Below, piece by piece: positions 45,875 to 58,412 of a DNA stretch of 64,000 nt; the stretch's first letter is position 1, and every line of letters begins with the position of its first letter. Made by a program: the position numbers and the translations under genes. This DNA is from Vicia villosa (taxonomy: Eukaryota; Streptophyta; Magnoliopsida; Fabales; Fabaceae). The stretch lies in assembly GCF_029867415.1 (NCBI RefSeq), contig NC_081185.1, forward strand, positions 70,999,156 through 71,063,155, in the 5' to 3' direction. A model generated the notes under the pieces. It saw only the letters and a program-made list of their open reading frames with translations, made no database searches and was not told the DNA's origin.

Positions 45875-48555
45875 TGTAGCAACCTGCCCTAAAATTGAAG
45901 ACTTTTAGAGTCGCCACCTATTCTAAAGGGCGAATAGGAAACCCTACGCAGTTAAGAGATCGGGGTAAGTTATTATAATCAGGTCGAGGGAAGGTGTTAG
46001 GCACCCTCGACCCTTTCCTAAAGGCTAACATTGCAAAGATAAGGGTTTATGGCAAAAGGTAAGGTTTATAGCTAATGAAATGAAAAGGGTAAAAATTATG
46101 ATTTAAAACTGAATTGAGATATTAGGGGGGGGGGGAGACTCGCCTTGTTATCAAGTGCCTACGTACCTCCTTATGGAGGATCAGAGTCTACGTAGTTCGG
46201 GCATCGGGTTGTACGCCTTAGGATTGAATTTGTGATTTGAAATTGTTTTAAAGGCTTTTTGAATGGCCTATTCGCAGTTTTGAAATTGATTTGAATGGGA
46301 AAGTGTTTTTTAGGTTTGGCGTACAACCCTGATATGGCACCGTTAGATGCGGTGACCAATAGGTTTGGTCAGTATAGCTAACGGATTGAGAGTATTGTTG
46401 ATTGCTCAGATCGATAGATTGATCATCACGAGCAGCAAATTAAATGTATTTTTTTTATTTGTGTATTTTTATCTCCCGTCTAAAGCGACTGATAGCTTCG
46501 GTCGGGTCGAGGAGAGAATTAATAAGAATTAATTAAATTTATGAATTAATTAGAACAGTTTCATTTCTCGTCTAATACGACTAATAGATTTAGTCGGTTT
46601 GAGGAGAAATTAAGCTAAGTTGTTAAAAATAATCAAACAATTTTCAGAAGTTTATTTAATTAACTAATTATCATTAACCAAAATTTGAAGAATTAACTAG
46701 TGAATTATTAGAATAAAAATTAACAAATTTTAGTTAATTAGTTACTAATGAACTATTAAACAAAATCAAAAAAATGTTTAGTTAAATCTTACTTTTGTTT
46801 ATACACAGGGGGGTGCGTTTTCTCTTTAGGATAGGAAAATAGGGTGTGTTAATAGCAGACGGGCTGAGCCCATTAGGTTTGGGATCCATTTGATTCAATG
46901 TGCGCGGGTGTATGGGGTTAGCGAGGGTTCAATGATCTAAACCGTTGGATCTTATGTGTGGTTATCTAAGGGTCTGCATGTGTTTGAATCTGAGGGCGCA
47001 TGGTTAGGAAATACACACTGAATCATGTTCATTGATGCTTGCCAAGTGTCCATGGGAGGACAAGTGGCGACGATCTGAATGCCCAGGGAGGATTAACCAA
47101 AGGATCACGAAAACCTCTCTCTCATTTTTCTCTTCCCTTTCTCTCTCTAACTTCTCTTTCTCTCTCTTCGTTCTCTCCCCTCTCTTTAAACACTTACCTA
47201 GAAAAAACCCCAAAAGTAAGAACAACCACCGCACGCCACCATAAACCGCCTTCAGAACCACCGCTCTTCCCAGTTTTACGAGGAAGATTGCTACAATCTT
47301 CATCTTCCCCGTCCTCACCTTCATCAATAAAACCCCAAACCCAACGAACCCTAATCCCAGGCTATATGAACCCTAAGCCCCAAATTCAAACCCGGATTCA
47401 TCCCATATCAACATAAACATGCATCGGTCAAAAAGCCTAAGCTAAGTTTAGATTTAATTACCTTGTATTCTTGAGTTTCTGGATCGTGTAAGCTCCAACT
47501 CCCTTCTAATCTCCGTCTCTTTTCTGTTTTCGCATGTTGAAGATGAAAATGAAGCGGCGGCACGAAGGTTTTGTTCGCAGCGGCGCTCAAGTTTTCCCAG
47601 AATTCTTTTCGACCTCCTCTAATTTCTTTCTTCTGTTTATTTATATCCTAGGGTTCATTTTATTTTAGGTTAGATTCATTTAGGGAATTATTAGATTAGG
47701 TCTTGATTTGTTTCAGAATCGATTTGTAATTGTAATCTTCTTCTTTGATTAATAAAATCTTTATTTGATTTCAAATTGATTCCGATTTTGTTAAGATTAG
47801 ATTCAGATTTCGTTTGTGTTAATGTTTGACTGAGGATTTGATTTGTGTTATGATTTGATTTACGTTTTTTGATTGTGATTCTGGGCCTGGGTTTGTGTTT
47901 GCGGATTAGGGTTAGTGGTGGAAACGGTGGAAAGAAGCTGCCGCCGCTGCTAGCTTGGGGGACGGCTAGGGTTTGCGTGAAGAGGAAGATGAACAAGGCG
48001 GGTCCTCCTGACCCGGTTTACCACTTGACCCATGCGCCTGGCCCAATCCACTTAGTCTTGTTTGTTTTTTCCTTAAGCCCATACAACAACAACAAAGAAA
48101 CAAACCCCAATTTTCGCTTAATCAGTTAATTAGCAATAAACTAACTAATTAATAAAACCAAATGATAATATTAATTAATAATAATACTTAAGATAATTCT
48201 AAGATTATCTAAAATACTAATATTAATTAATAATACTAATAATCTTAATAGTTAGTATGATAATAAAAATGATTTAACGAAACATTTGGGCCTATTGGGC
48301 TTCAACTTTGTCTATTTCTAAAAAACACACCTCTCTATATTTTTTTCTAAGAAGCAAGAAAATAAAATAAAATGAATGGGCCAAGAGCTAATTGGATTTA
48401 AAGATTTCGCTATTTACACCCTTACCAATTTACACAAGAGTTTTATAGGAGAGCGGGTTTAATAATAGATATATCAAACCCTATGGCTCCTAATTTTTAA
48501 CTCCCTTAATAAATTGAAAATGAGAATCATATCGGGTAAATTTTGGGGTATGACA
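45875..48555 (-). repeat. Element B 5' LTR (right copy)
   Basis: It has the same termini as the left copy. The TATA box is intact at 47638-47645, so this LTR could start the genomic RNA. It carries a longer G run (46124-46135) than its partner. Confidence 0.95.
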
Positions 48556-48560
48556 GAAAG

Positions 48561-48643
48561 CAATATTACTCAGTCTCCGTGGATACGATATATTAGAAAA
48601 TATTTACCCTAAAATACTTTCAACAAATTGGCGCCGTTGTCGG
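48561..48643 (+). other. End of the Athila 5' LTR and its primer-binding site
   Basis: The text resumes from the gaaag target with caatattactcagtctccg, runs to the LTR end tttcaaca at 48625, and is followed after three bases by tggcgccgttgtcgg (48629-48643). The tggcgccgttg site matches the tRNA-Asp 3' end used by Athila elements. Confidence 0.85.
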
Positions 48644-48743
48644 AGACTGTGTCAATATTGCACGCATTGCAATAGTTTTTATTTTGAGTTATTTCCATTA
48701 ATCTGGTTGTTTCACGTGTTTGTTAGTTTTGCAGATTTAGTGT

Positions 48744-50952
48744 ATGCGCAGCAAAGTTTCCAGCGATCAACTTCTTTTTGATCCGGAGATCGAAAGGACC
48801 GCTAGGAGATTGAATAGCAAAACACGAAAAAGAGAAAACATAGCAAAGGCAAGAGACAATGCAACTGCGACTTCGTCACAACCTTTAGAAACAATTGACG
48901 AGTCTTCTGAAGGATTTTATTTCCACGAACTGTTTGAAGAAGAGTAAGAAGCCATCATACAACCCACTGTTGTTAACATGGCCGCCACAGCTCCTTGTGC
49001 AAATAGTTCGCGTCTCAATCCTCAATTCGCAAGAACTGCCGCCAACGGGCGGACATCTGAATTGAAGACCGGTATACGACAGCTCATCTGTGCAAGTACT
49101 TTCGCCGGATTGGACCACGAAGATCCATACACTCATCTGACTTGATTCTACGAGCTAGCAGGTACTACAGGTGTAGCTCAAGTAGAGGAAAAGACTTTAT
49201 TCAAAAGGTTGTTCCCACATTCCTTGCTATCAAAGGTTAAGGACTGGTATCTCGATCAACCTGAAATAGTTATGACTGATTGGAATACTCTGGAAGAAAA
49301 ATTCTTGGAACGTTTTACTCTCAAAACCGATTCTTTGATGCTAAAACAGCAATTGCGGTATTCTCTCAAGGTAGTAATGAATCACTGAATGAAGCTTGGG
49401 AAAGATTTAAAGCCATGTTGAGAAAGTGTAAGGGGCACGGATTTGCGGAAGTCGATCAAATTCACATGTTCCGCAACGGTCTTACACCTACTCATTAGAC
49501 ACTATTGGATGCCACAGCTGGTGGCTTGTTAATGTCCAAGACAACTGCTGAAGCAATTGAGATAATCGAGAGAATGGCTTTGAATGACCGACAAAGTAAT
49601 CATGATCGTACTGTCAGAGATAAGAAGCCGGGGTTGTTGGAGCTAACTAATAGTGATGCTTTACTTGCTCAGAACAAACTGCTGACTTCACAAGTGGAGC
49701 TTCTGAAACAACAAATGTCCAAACTTCCACAACAAATCAAAGAGCTTAATGGAGTTTCAAATTCACACCAAGTTGCCAAGTGTGAGTTATGCAAGGGAGA
49801 TCATCAAACTGGATTTTTCCCACCAGTCTTGGCAGAAGAAGTGAACTATATGAACAACAACCAAGGACCGAGGCAAAATCAATACCCAAACCCTCCGCCG
49901 TATCAACAGAATTATTCTCCGAGGAATAGCAACCAAGGGTATCAACAAAGACCCAACAATCAAGGGTATCAACAACAAACTTTTCAACCTTACACTCAAC
50001 CGCCACCGCAACAACAAGGAGGACAATCTAAGTTGGAAGAGACCATGAATCAATTCATGCAAATGTCAATGACAAGTCAGAAAAATCAGGAAGCAGCAAT
50101 TAAAAATCTGGAAACTCAAGTCGAGCAACTAGCTAAACAAATTGCAGCTAATCAGTCAAATGCAACGTTCTCAGCCAACACTCAAGAGAATCCTAAAGAG
50201 CATTGTAAAGCAGTTGTGACTAGAACTGGTCAGAAAGGCGGTGAGAAAGAAGTTGAAATTAATGATACCGAGAAAGAGGATAATAATCGTGCTGCAGAAG
50301 AGGAGGAAAATGAAGTCATAGTGAGCGATATGAATAAAGAGGCTGAAAAAAATAAAGAGTCGCGGTGCACGAATACACAGTCGCGACGCGCCAATGACAA
50401 AACAGCCAGCAGTGTGATTACCAGTCAACATCTCCCATATCCACATGCACCATCAAAAAAGGATCATGCTAGGCAGTATGCAAGGTTTATGGAAATTTTT
50501 AAGCAATTACAAATCAACATTCCATTCTCCGAAGCCATTGATCAAATGCCAAAGTATGCGAAGTTTATGAAGGATATTTTGACAAAGAAGAAGAGACCAG
50601 AAGAAGAAGAAGAAGTAGTTGTACTTGATGCTCAGTGTAGTGCTATAGTCTCTCGTCTCCCCCAAAAAGCAAGAGATCCAGAACGAGTCACGCTCCCAGT
50701 CACGATTGGTAACCAGCACATTGGTAATGGATTGATAGATCTAGGATCAAGCATCAATTTAATTCCTCTATCAATAGTGAAGAGATTGGGAAATATTGAG
50801 ATGAAGTCAACCAGAATGACCTTGCAACTAGCAGATAAATCCACCACTCTTCCTTATGGAGTCGCACAAGACATGTTAGTAAAGGTAGACAAATTCTTAT
50901 TCCCGGTAGACTTTGTTGTGATTGATATGGAAGAAGATAAAGAGTGACCTAT
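48744..50952 (+). pseudogene. Athila element E gag-protease, broken and cut by element D
   Basis: The frame starts MRSKVSSDQLLFDPEIERTA. It is interrupted by TAA (48945-48947), TGA (49143-49145), a frameshift near 49305-49315 and TAG (49496-49498), then stays open to 50947. Capsid-like text such as FKRLFPHSLLSKVKDWYLDQ and SQGSNESLNEAWERFKAML is typical of Athila gag. The zinc knuckle reads CELCKGDHQTGFFPP, with Phe where the last Cys should be. A Gln/Asn/Pro-rich linker follows (49860-50030). The protease-like end has GLIDLGSSINLIPLSIVKRL and stops at FVVIDMEEDKE where element D is inserted. The copy is old and non-functional. Confidence 0.85.
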
Positions 50953-53900
50953 TGTAATATGGTGAACTGACTTTTTTTATTCGAAAATGTCGCGGTTAAG
51001 CAAGAGTCGCCACCGACTTTTATTTTATCCAAATATCGGAAAGGCTAAAAGAACAGGAAAAACCTTTTAAATAAAATAGGGTCCGGGGGGTAATTATGCA
51101 AAGGGAAGGTGTAAGGCACCCTTTGCATCCATGGTTATCCATGGGCTCTTAATTGCTTTGCTCTTTTGAAGGAAAAAAAGTGTAGAAAAGAAATAAGACT
51201 TTAGCTTGTAAATAAGCGTAGCTTTTTGAAGGTTTATGAAAAAGAATATGAAAAAAGTTTTTAGAGCAAGGCAAAGCAATTAGGGGCAATTACCTTATAG
51301 TTTAAAAAGCGTTCTTTTAGCCTTTCAGGGTGAAAGGGTCTATCCATGCCATAAGGGGGCAGGAAGCCTTTCATTTGGAGGTTGAAGGGTCGTCGAGTTA
51401 TCGTTCGCCTTAAAACTGTCCCATGCCATAGAGAGGCAGGTATTCTAAAGGGAAGTACCAGAATAGCCTTTTCGTAGGCAGCCAGAGGATACCTCAGCCT
51501 TTTCGTAGGCAACTTTCGAGGGTCGAGGTCATATTAGTGTATCGAAGGCAGCATCATTAGGGTCTAATGACCTTTGTATTTGTCAAGGCAACATGGCTGA
51601 GGTATCCTCGTATTCGAGGGACATGGCTATTCTGCAAAAACACAAGGCAACAGGCAACAAGGCAACATGCAACAGGCAGCAGAGAGGTTACCCCAAAAGT
51701 GTGCGTGGGTGCAACAATCATGTGATTCAATTCGAAATATATTATCTTATAATTAGTTATTCTAGTTTTAATTCAGGGTTGTCACTCCCTAGGATTATTA
51801 ACCACATCAATTAATATTAACAGTAAATACGGGGAAGGGGAAAATGAAACCAGCGGGGGAAAGGGAAACTGAAACCAGCGGGATAAACAAAGCAATAAGT
51901 TTGAAGCAAGTAATAATTGAGATTAGGGTTTAGGGTTACCGATGATTCGTAGCTTTGGCACTTGGCAAACCCTGAAATGGTGGGAAAAATAGAAGGCAAA
52001 ATATATGTGAGTGCATTATAGTTAGAACATCGAATACAGTTAACCCTAATCAATAAAAGTAAAAATACGAGAAAAGGGTAAAAATACTTAGCTTCGATTA
52101 ATGAAGGTTGATGGGCAAAGATTTGCCTTGAGCATTAAGCATTGACCCTGACCATTGGTAAAAGAATAAAAGGAAGAAGTAAGTGTAGGAGGAGTTCATT
52201 GACAGCAGGAATTAAACCCTAATTAAATAAAATAACAGGCAAAAATATTTAAATAAGGAAGGTTAGAACTTAGCTTTGAATTTGACGTGGCGCATAGTCG
52301 GGAGATGTATGATAATAAACCTGAAAAGAATGCGCAAAACAATTTTTCAATGTATGAGTGATCTAAGGACAAACCTTGCAAACCCTGATTCGGGCACAAG
52401 TTAATCATGGTTAATAAAATAAATAAAACCCAAATTAATCAATTATTGGTTTTTAACCTATTTAATTAATTTGACAAAAATATGTTTTCGATTAAATTAT
52501 CTAATCCTAATGTGTATTTTAATATGTTACTAAAAATATTAATAATTAGATAATTGAATAGTTAAATTAGTTTAAACATACAATTATTTAATTAAAATAA
52601 ATAACTTTTAATATTTTTTATGAAAAAGGAAAATTTAGAACAAAATTTATTAAGAAAAATACTTAAAATAATTTTCAAAGGAAAACAAATTGTTAAACAA
52701 TATATAAATGAATAAAAGAATAAGCTATAATTAAATAAATAAATAAAATAAAAGAAGATAGAAAAAGAGGGACTTAGCGAGATTGATTCTGTGTGACACA
52801 TCCTTGAGTGTCCATGGTGGACTGCGCCTTTTGTAAGCGTTGGATCTGAGGCGTGTGCGATCTGAAGGCCCGGGTTGGCCGGTACACCGTTGCGTGTGTA
52901 GGCTGGACACATTGGATCTTGTAGTAAGCAAATCCTAAAAAATATTGTGGAAACCTGGGGATCGAACCCAGGCCCTTGAGGAACACGTTCATTTACGTTC
53001 ACCACCCCAAACAGGCGCGCGCTTTGTTTTATGTTCAACATCATTAAATAATATATGAAAAAAACGAAAGACATGAATTCAAACAAGAAAAACCGCGCCT
53101 CCACTGTTCATCATCTTTTTCGTTTGGAACTGGACCGGTGTATCTCCATAGCAATAAAAATGCATTAGAAACAATTTATGTCAACTGAGATCGAACGGAA
53201 TTGGCCCTATAAACGCGATTATGCCATCGGTTTTGCTCGATTTTACCTAAGTCAAAAGAACCTAATTCGAAAACTTCAAACCCTATCAATGGTGATTTAG
53301 CCATACGAGCATAGAAATGCAATTAACTTTCCAGAATTACTCATAACCTTATGACAATCACGAATATGCAATCAAATTGAATTAATAATGCATAAATCAT
53401 TGAAATCAAGCTTGAGTTAGTAGTTGCAAATTGTGGACGTATGGGAACGATTCTGAATGTTTGGATCACTGGTAACGATTGGAATAGCTTCAGGGATCTT
53501 CCAAGAATGCGTTAGAACCTTTAAAACGCCTTGAATCACCCTTAATTTCAGAAACCGAGTTTGAGTGGTTTCTTGATTTTCTTGAGTTTTCCAAACGATT
53601 CTCTTGCCTGCCAATCCTTATAAAATCCCCCTTTGCTTTGTATGTTTTCAGTACTTATACCACAATGAATTAGGGTAACAAAATGTGGCTAAATCTCTTG
53701 TAATCAAAGATTGGAACTTTATTGAAAATTTGATTTGTAAATCTTTCCAATTATGCTCAAAATCAATCTTTTCTTCACCCATTTGCTTTGCACGAAATTT
53801 GATCTATTTGGAGGACTATATTGATTGATTCCTTGGTTTAAACTTAAAGCAAAATCATATCTTTATTTAATTTACTATTTTATATATTTAAATTATGATT

Positions 53901-54845
53901 TTAATGAGTAAAAAAATCATGAAATAATTAATAAAATACTATGAACTTTGAAAGATATATTTTTAGGTCGTCCATGGGCTTGAGGTGGAGATTGGATTAA
54001 TAGAACATAGGCCCATTTGGAAAATTTTGGATTTTTGGGACCTTTTCTTTTCACATTTGTCCCTTGAAATTGCTCAACTTTGTCAAGGCCTATCTCTCTC
54101 AATTTTTTAGGTATGAATGAGTCTACGACTTTTTAGAAATCTTAGAGAGTCCTCTAACCAATGTCTTTGGTCTCATATCAAAATGATTTTCCATGCTCCT
54201 TGTGTGTCCTTTTGAAAAAAGTGACTTTTTGTTGACTTTTGAAAAGGACCTATAATGTTTTGGTCGATATCTCCCAAATGAAGCATTTTTAGACTTGGCA
54301 TGTGAGAGACAAAATTGTAGATAATTCAATTTCCTTCAAAATGAGCTTTGGATGGGAAATTTCTGATGTTCCATGTGAAAGTTATGGCTGGTCAAAGTTG
54401 GGTTGACTTTCTCCTATGAAAACCCTAATTTAGAAACTTTTGAACTTGTTGATTTCTGATCTTCCCTTGATGAACCATGATCAATACTTGATCAAATGGT
54501 GAATGATACTTCATAATGAGGGTATTGACAAAAAATCAGAAGTTTTGACTGTGGTTTGACCATAGTTTGACTTTTAGGTCAACTAGTCGATTATTGATCG
54601 TTTGGGCCATTGAATGAGCAATCTTTTGAATCAGAGCTTGAAAATTGGCATGAGGATTCTTTTAGGCATATCAGAGGCTATGGGGTCCATTTGAATTGTC
54701 AGAACTTGATTTTACTTTGAGAAATTCAAAACCCTAGTCTGGAGGCTGTAGTTTAGGAGAGTGTAGACTCAGTCGAGTATTGAGACTTTGAGATTCAAAT
54801 GATCTTGAGTATGAAAATGTAATGGGCAAATTTTGGGGTATGACA
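50953..54845 (-). repeat. Element D 3' LTR (left copy)
   Basis: 3893 bp, from tgtaatatggtgaactgac to ggggtatgaca. The minus-strand TATA-like attttataag lies at 53617-53626. It contains a tRNA-like T-arm (52954-52974). The last 750 bp match the U3 end of the C LTR. Open frames at 51094-52053 and 52592-53104 recur in the other copy and show no known motif. Confidence 0.95.
52950..53012 (-). other. tRNA T-arm-like block in the element D LTR
   Basis: On the minus strand CCTGGG-TTCGATC-CCCAGG forms a perfect T-arm: a stem with a 7-nt TTCGATC loop, which includes a B-box. The A-box side (ggtggtgaacgtaaatgaac) is weak. The second copy is in the right LTR near 62942-63004. It sits at the place equivalent to the tRNA-like block of the C LTR. 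Confidence 0.5.
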
Positions 54846-54935
54846 GCTGCCCCTGTTCAATTTTCTTAAACCTGAAGATGTAGACTGGCATGTGTGCCTG
54901 TCGTAATCCGAGGGTAAAAGAGGATTGAACACTAG
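54846..54935 (-). other. PPT of element D and adjacent conserved stem-loop
   Basis: The sense polypurine tract is AGGGGCAGC (54846-54854). The arms tgttcaat (54854-54861) and attgaaca (54924-54931) pair perfectly. The stem extends to 14 pairs with two G-T wobbles (tgttcaattttctt with aagaggattgaaca). Inside, gactggca faces tgcctgtc with one mismatch. Confidence 0.8.
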
Positions 54936-55279
54936 AATGCCCAAAAATTTGCCCTCGCTGAAGTAGGGACTTTTGTCGGAGATGGGCTTAAAGATGCCAT
55001 CCAGGTGTTTGGAGAAGATGTATGATTGAGATGGACTTGAAGATGCCATCCGACTTGATATACTTGAGAGTCAGAATGTGTCGTATGTTAGACTATTTCT
55101 GAGGAATAGACTGAGGTTGAGTTGTACGTTAGACTGGGTCTAGTTTACATCAGCAGATGTCTGGAAAACCGTGCGTTAGGCTGAAGGATGAGTCGAGCAT
55201 TAGACTAAATCCAATTTGTTGAGAAGTATTGTGAAGTATTTGTTGGAGATTGATCTTGTCAGCATTGTTCGTGATGAGA

Positions 55280-56095
55280 GAAACGGGTCATACATTAGAC
55301 CATATGTGATAGAGGACGTCTGAGCGAATAGACCATATGTATTGAAGGATGTCAGAACGAGTCGCACATTTAGACCATGTCTGTTGAAGGATGTCAGAAC
55401 GAGTCATTCATTAAACCATATCTGAAGAGGAATGTCAGAACGGGCCATATATTAGACCATATATGAAGAGGAATGGCAGAACGAGTCGTACATTAGACCA
55501 TATCTGTCGGAGGGTGTCAGAACGAGTCATACATTGGACCATATCTGAGGGAGGATATCAGAACGAGTTATTCATTAAACTATATCTGAAGGAGAATACC
55601 AGAACGAGTCATACATTAAACCATATCTGATGAATAATGCCAGAACGAGTCATACATTAGACCATATCTGACTGAAAATACCGGAACGGGTCATACATTG
55701 GACCATATCTGATAGAGAATATCGGAACGAGTCATACATTAGACCATATCTGATGAAGGATGTCAGAACGAGTTATTCATTAAACCATATCTGAAGGATA
55801 ATGCCAGAACGAGTCATACATTAGACCATATCTGTCTGAGAATACCGGAACGGGTCATACATTAGACCATATCTGATAGAGAATGTCAGAACGAGTTATT
55901 CATTAAACCATATCTGAAGGATAATGCCAGAACGAGTCATACATTAGACCATATCTGATAGAGAATGTCAGAACGAGTTATTCATTAAACCATATCTGAA
56001 GGATAATGCCAGAACGAGTCATACATTAGACCATATCTGACTGAGAATGCAGGAACGGGTCATACATTAGACCATATCTGATAAAGAATGCTTGC
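55280..56095. repeat. Tandem repeat of about 42 bp in the element D 3' region
   Basis: About nineteen units of the type ccagaacgagtcatacatta then gaccatatctgatagagaat occur, with variants (gagttattcattaaacc) alternating in a higher-order pattern at 55720-56040. There is no spacer diversity and no open frame. Confidence 0.9.
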
Positions 56096-58412
56096 TTGTT
56101 AGAGTTGATAAGTTATTTGAGGAAGTTTTGGAATGTAAAAGGCTTGTCAGAATGAATCTTCAGCTCGATTATATCTGAGAGGAATGCTTGTCGAGGCGGA
56201 ACCTGAAAACAAAAGTAGAAATATGCACTGTCATGATGCATGTATTATATGACGAGTCTCTCCAAATAAATGAGAAACCCGTATGTTTATCATGAAGTAA
56301 TGTATGCAATGTATGAATATGTATACGATGTATATGATGTAGGACTATAGTTTGGAATATCTTGATTGGGAAAATAAATCTTCGGATCATTGTAACTCTG
56401 ACACAGTTGGGGATTTATGATCTCTGCTTGGGGGATGATCAGTAGCTTGATGTACCCTGACTGGGGATGAAGGATGTTGGAGAACCGATAGTGTTGAAGA
56501 TGTAAATCTCTGTTGGGGAGCCATGTCTTTTGTCGAGAGTATTTGAAGGTATCTTCTTAATGATTACTCTGTGGGGGTATGATCTTGTGACATCGGCTTT
56601 ATGGAAGGCGTGGATGTCTTGAACGTTGCCCCCAGTATTATAGCTGCCATTCATGGATTTGTATTGATTAGGACACACCAATAAATATTGATCGAAGTGT
56701 CAAACTGGACTTGCATAGGTTTGCCCTTGCTAGTAGGAACTTGGAAAGATTCGCCTCGCGAGGACTTTATGAGATGTGCACTATGGGCGACATGCCCCTA
56801 GTACTTAATATGATGCCCCTGATTGATTGGGAAGTAGTCTCAGACACATTTGAACGCATGCCCCTGATTATTCGACGCTCCTGAGAGATTCTCTGAATCT
56901 TGACTTGATTGCCCCAGATTGATCGAGGGATAGTTTGAAATCCACTTGGGATATACGCCTTTTTTTGACTGTTTGGCATTTGAAAGATTCTTGGGATCTT
57001 GACTTGATTTCCCCAGATTGATCGGGCGAAACGTGCCATCCCCTTACATACGTAGGAGACATTGCTTCTTGGAGTAATCTGTGTTGGTCGGGATAACTTT
57101 GAGTCATTAGCCATACCCTGTGCAAATTCTTTCTGTTGCTAACATTTGAAATTATGTAGCAGGATTTGTTTAATAATGAATTCATGAGATGCAATGCATA
57201 CGTTTGTCTTGAGTTTTCGAAAAACATTAAAATAGAAGATGTAAAAGCGTGATATTTGTAAAAAACATGCTATTTGTAACAATGTGATGTTTGTAAAAAC
57301 GTGATATCAACTCGGCATTTGTGGTAAACCTTAAGGAGTCAGGATACCTTTTTGGTGACAGTATGCTTTCAAACTAACCATGCTTCAATTAGGACTTTCA
57401 AGGGTTGTAACGTGGCTTGGTTCACGGTTTAAGAAACAAAGGATAAAGGCTCAAAGTTTATTTGTACCCACCCCTCTTCGTGATGATCTTCAGTCCTAAG
57501 CTCAGTTAATTCAACTTATGCATTCAGGTTCCAAGAGATTTCTGGATTTGCGCCTTTGATAATGTTGATGGTTCACAAGCAAAGAGAACTTTTGAGATGG
57601 CAGTCACTTCTTCCTTTTGGTAGTCACAACGTTGTGTTGTTCAGGAATTTATTGACTTCTCTTTTTTCATCTTTTTGATATCCCTAACTTTTGCCTGAAC
57701 TATCTATTTCGGAGCTTACAGTCAGCGGGATGCCTTGATTTTTGCCTAAGTCATCTTTTTGATTTTTGACTTAGCAGGCTTTTCTTTGCATATATGTTTT
57801 TTCATCATCATTTTTTTTTAAAGATATTGACCGCCTTTCTTAATGATTGATGAACCATCATTGGCTTTTGATTGACATCTCCAACACTTCTTTGATGTGT
57901 GCGGATGAACGCTTGTGATTGAAACCTTTGTTGGAAGGTGTACTGAATGATTCTCTTAAGATAGAATGCACAGCCAAATTAACCGAGAACTACCCTGCCC
58001 CAGGTTATGAATGCGGGTTTTTTCGTACAGAAAGAAACTCCTACTTCGAAGGCTCAAAGTGGTTGACAAGGGATTAACATCCTTATATCTCCGCTGTTTA
58101 GAAATTGAAATAATGCCTGTACATCGTCAGCATAGTCTGTTCGAAAGCATATTGTATGAGGTTGCGGTATCGTTTTCGTCATCCTCCCTTTAAAAGGCTT
58201 ACAGCTTAGCAGGAGTTGAATATAAAACATATGCAGAGTAAAGACGCAATTTAAAATGAGTGATAGCGAAATAAAATATTCAAGACAAACATATGCAATG
58301 CACTGATGATGATTATTAAAACAAATAATGTCTATTATAAGTCGAATGTTTAAACAAACAGAAAAAGAAATTGCAACTGAAAGTAAAACTAATGATCTTA
58401 AAGTCCATCCTT
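56096..58412. other. Element D non-coding interior
   Basis: Contains a tatg/catg-rich section (56215-56345), short repeats around gattgccccagattgatcg (56820-57025), and the two blocks shared with element A (57400-57500 and 57985-58130). No frame with recognisable motifs was found. Confidence 0.65.

Larger units (their letters stand above)
31594..48555 (-). mobile_element. Ogre/Tat-like element B, full-length, 17.0 kb, TSD gaaag
   Basis: The LTRs at 31594-34271 and 45875-48555 (about 2.68 kb each) differ by roughly a dozen substitutions and one G-run length change in side-by-side reading, so insertion is recent. The flanks gaaag (31589-31593, 48556-48560) match. The sense order on the minus strand is primer site, ORF1, gag-protease, intron, RT-RNase H-aRNase H, integrase, tandem repeats, PPT. 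This is the canonical Ogre layout. Five premature stops and one frameshift mean this copy cannot make its full protein set. Confidence 0.97.
30681..50952 (+). mobile_element. Athila-like Ty3/gypsy element E, 5' part, interrupted twice
   Basis: The LTR (30681-31593 plus 48561-48625) ends atactttcaaca. It is followed by the primer site tggcgccgttgtcgg (48629-48643), the tRNA-Asp type site typical of Athila. A gag-protease region follows. Element B is inserted in the LTR (TSD gaaag) and element D in the protease region (left flank cctat). The 5' end of the LTR is not defined, because the copia LTR abuts it. The rest of pol lies outside the window. Confidence 0.8.

Noticed and set aside
51925..51940. 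Interstitial telomere (ttagggtttaggg)
   Set aside because: Only about two heptamers, within an LTR.
52592..53104. 170-aa frame, repeated at 62584-63096
   Set aside because: Inside both LTRs of element D; Phe/Ile/Lys-rich with no motif, and the text includes a tRNA-like block.
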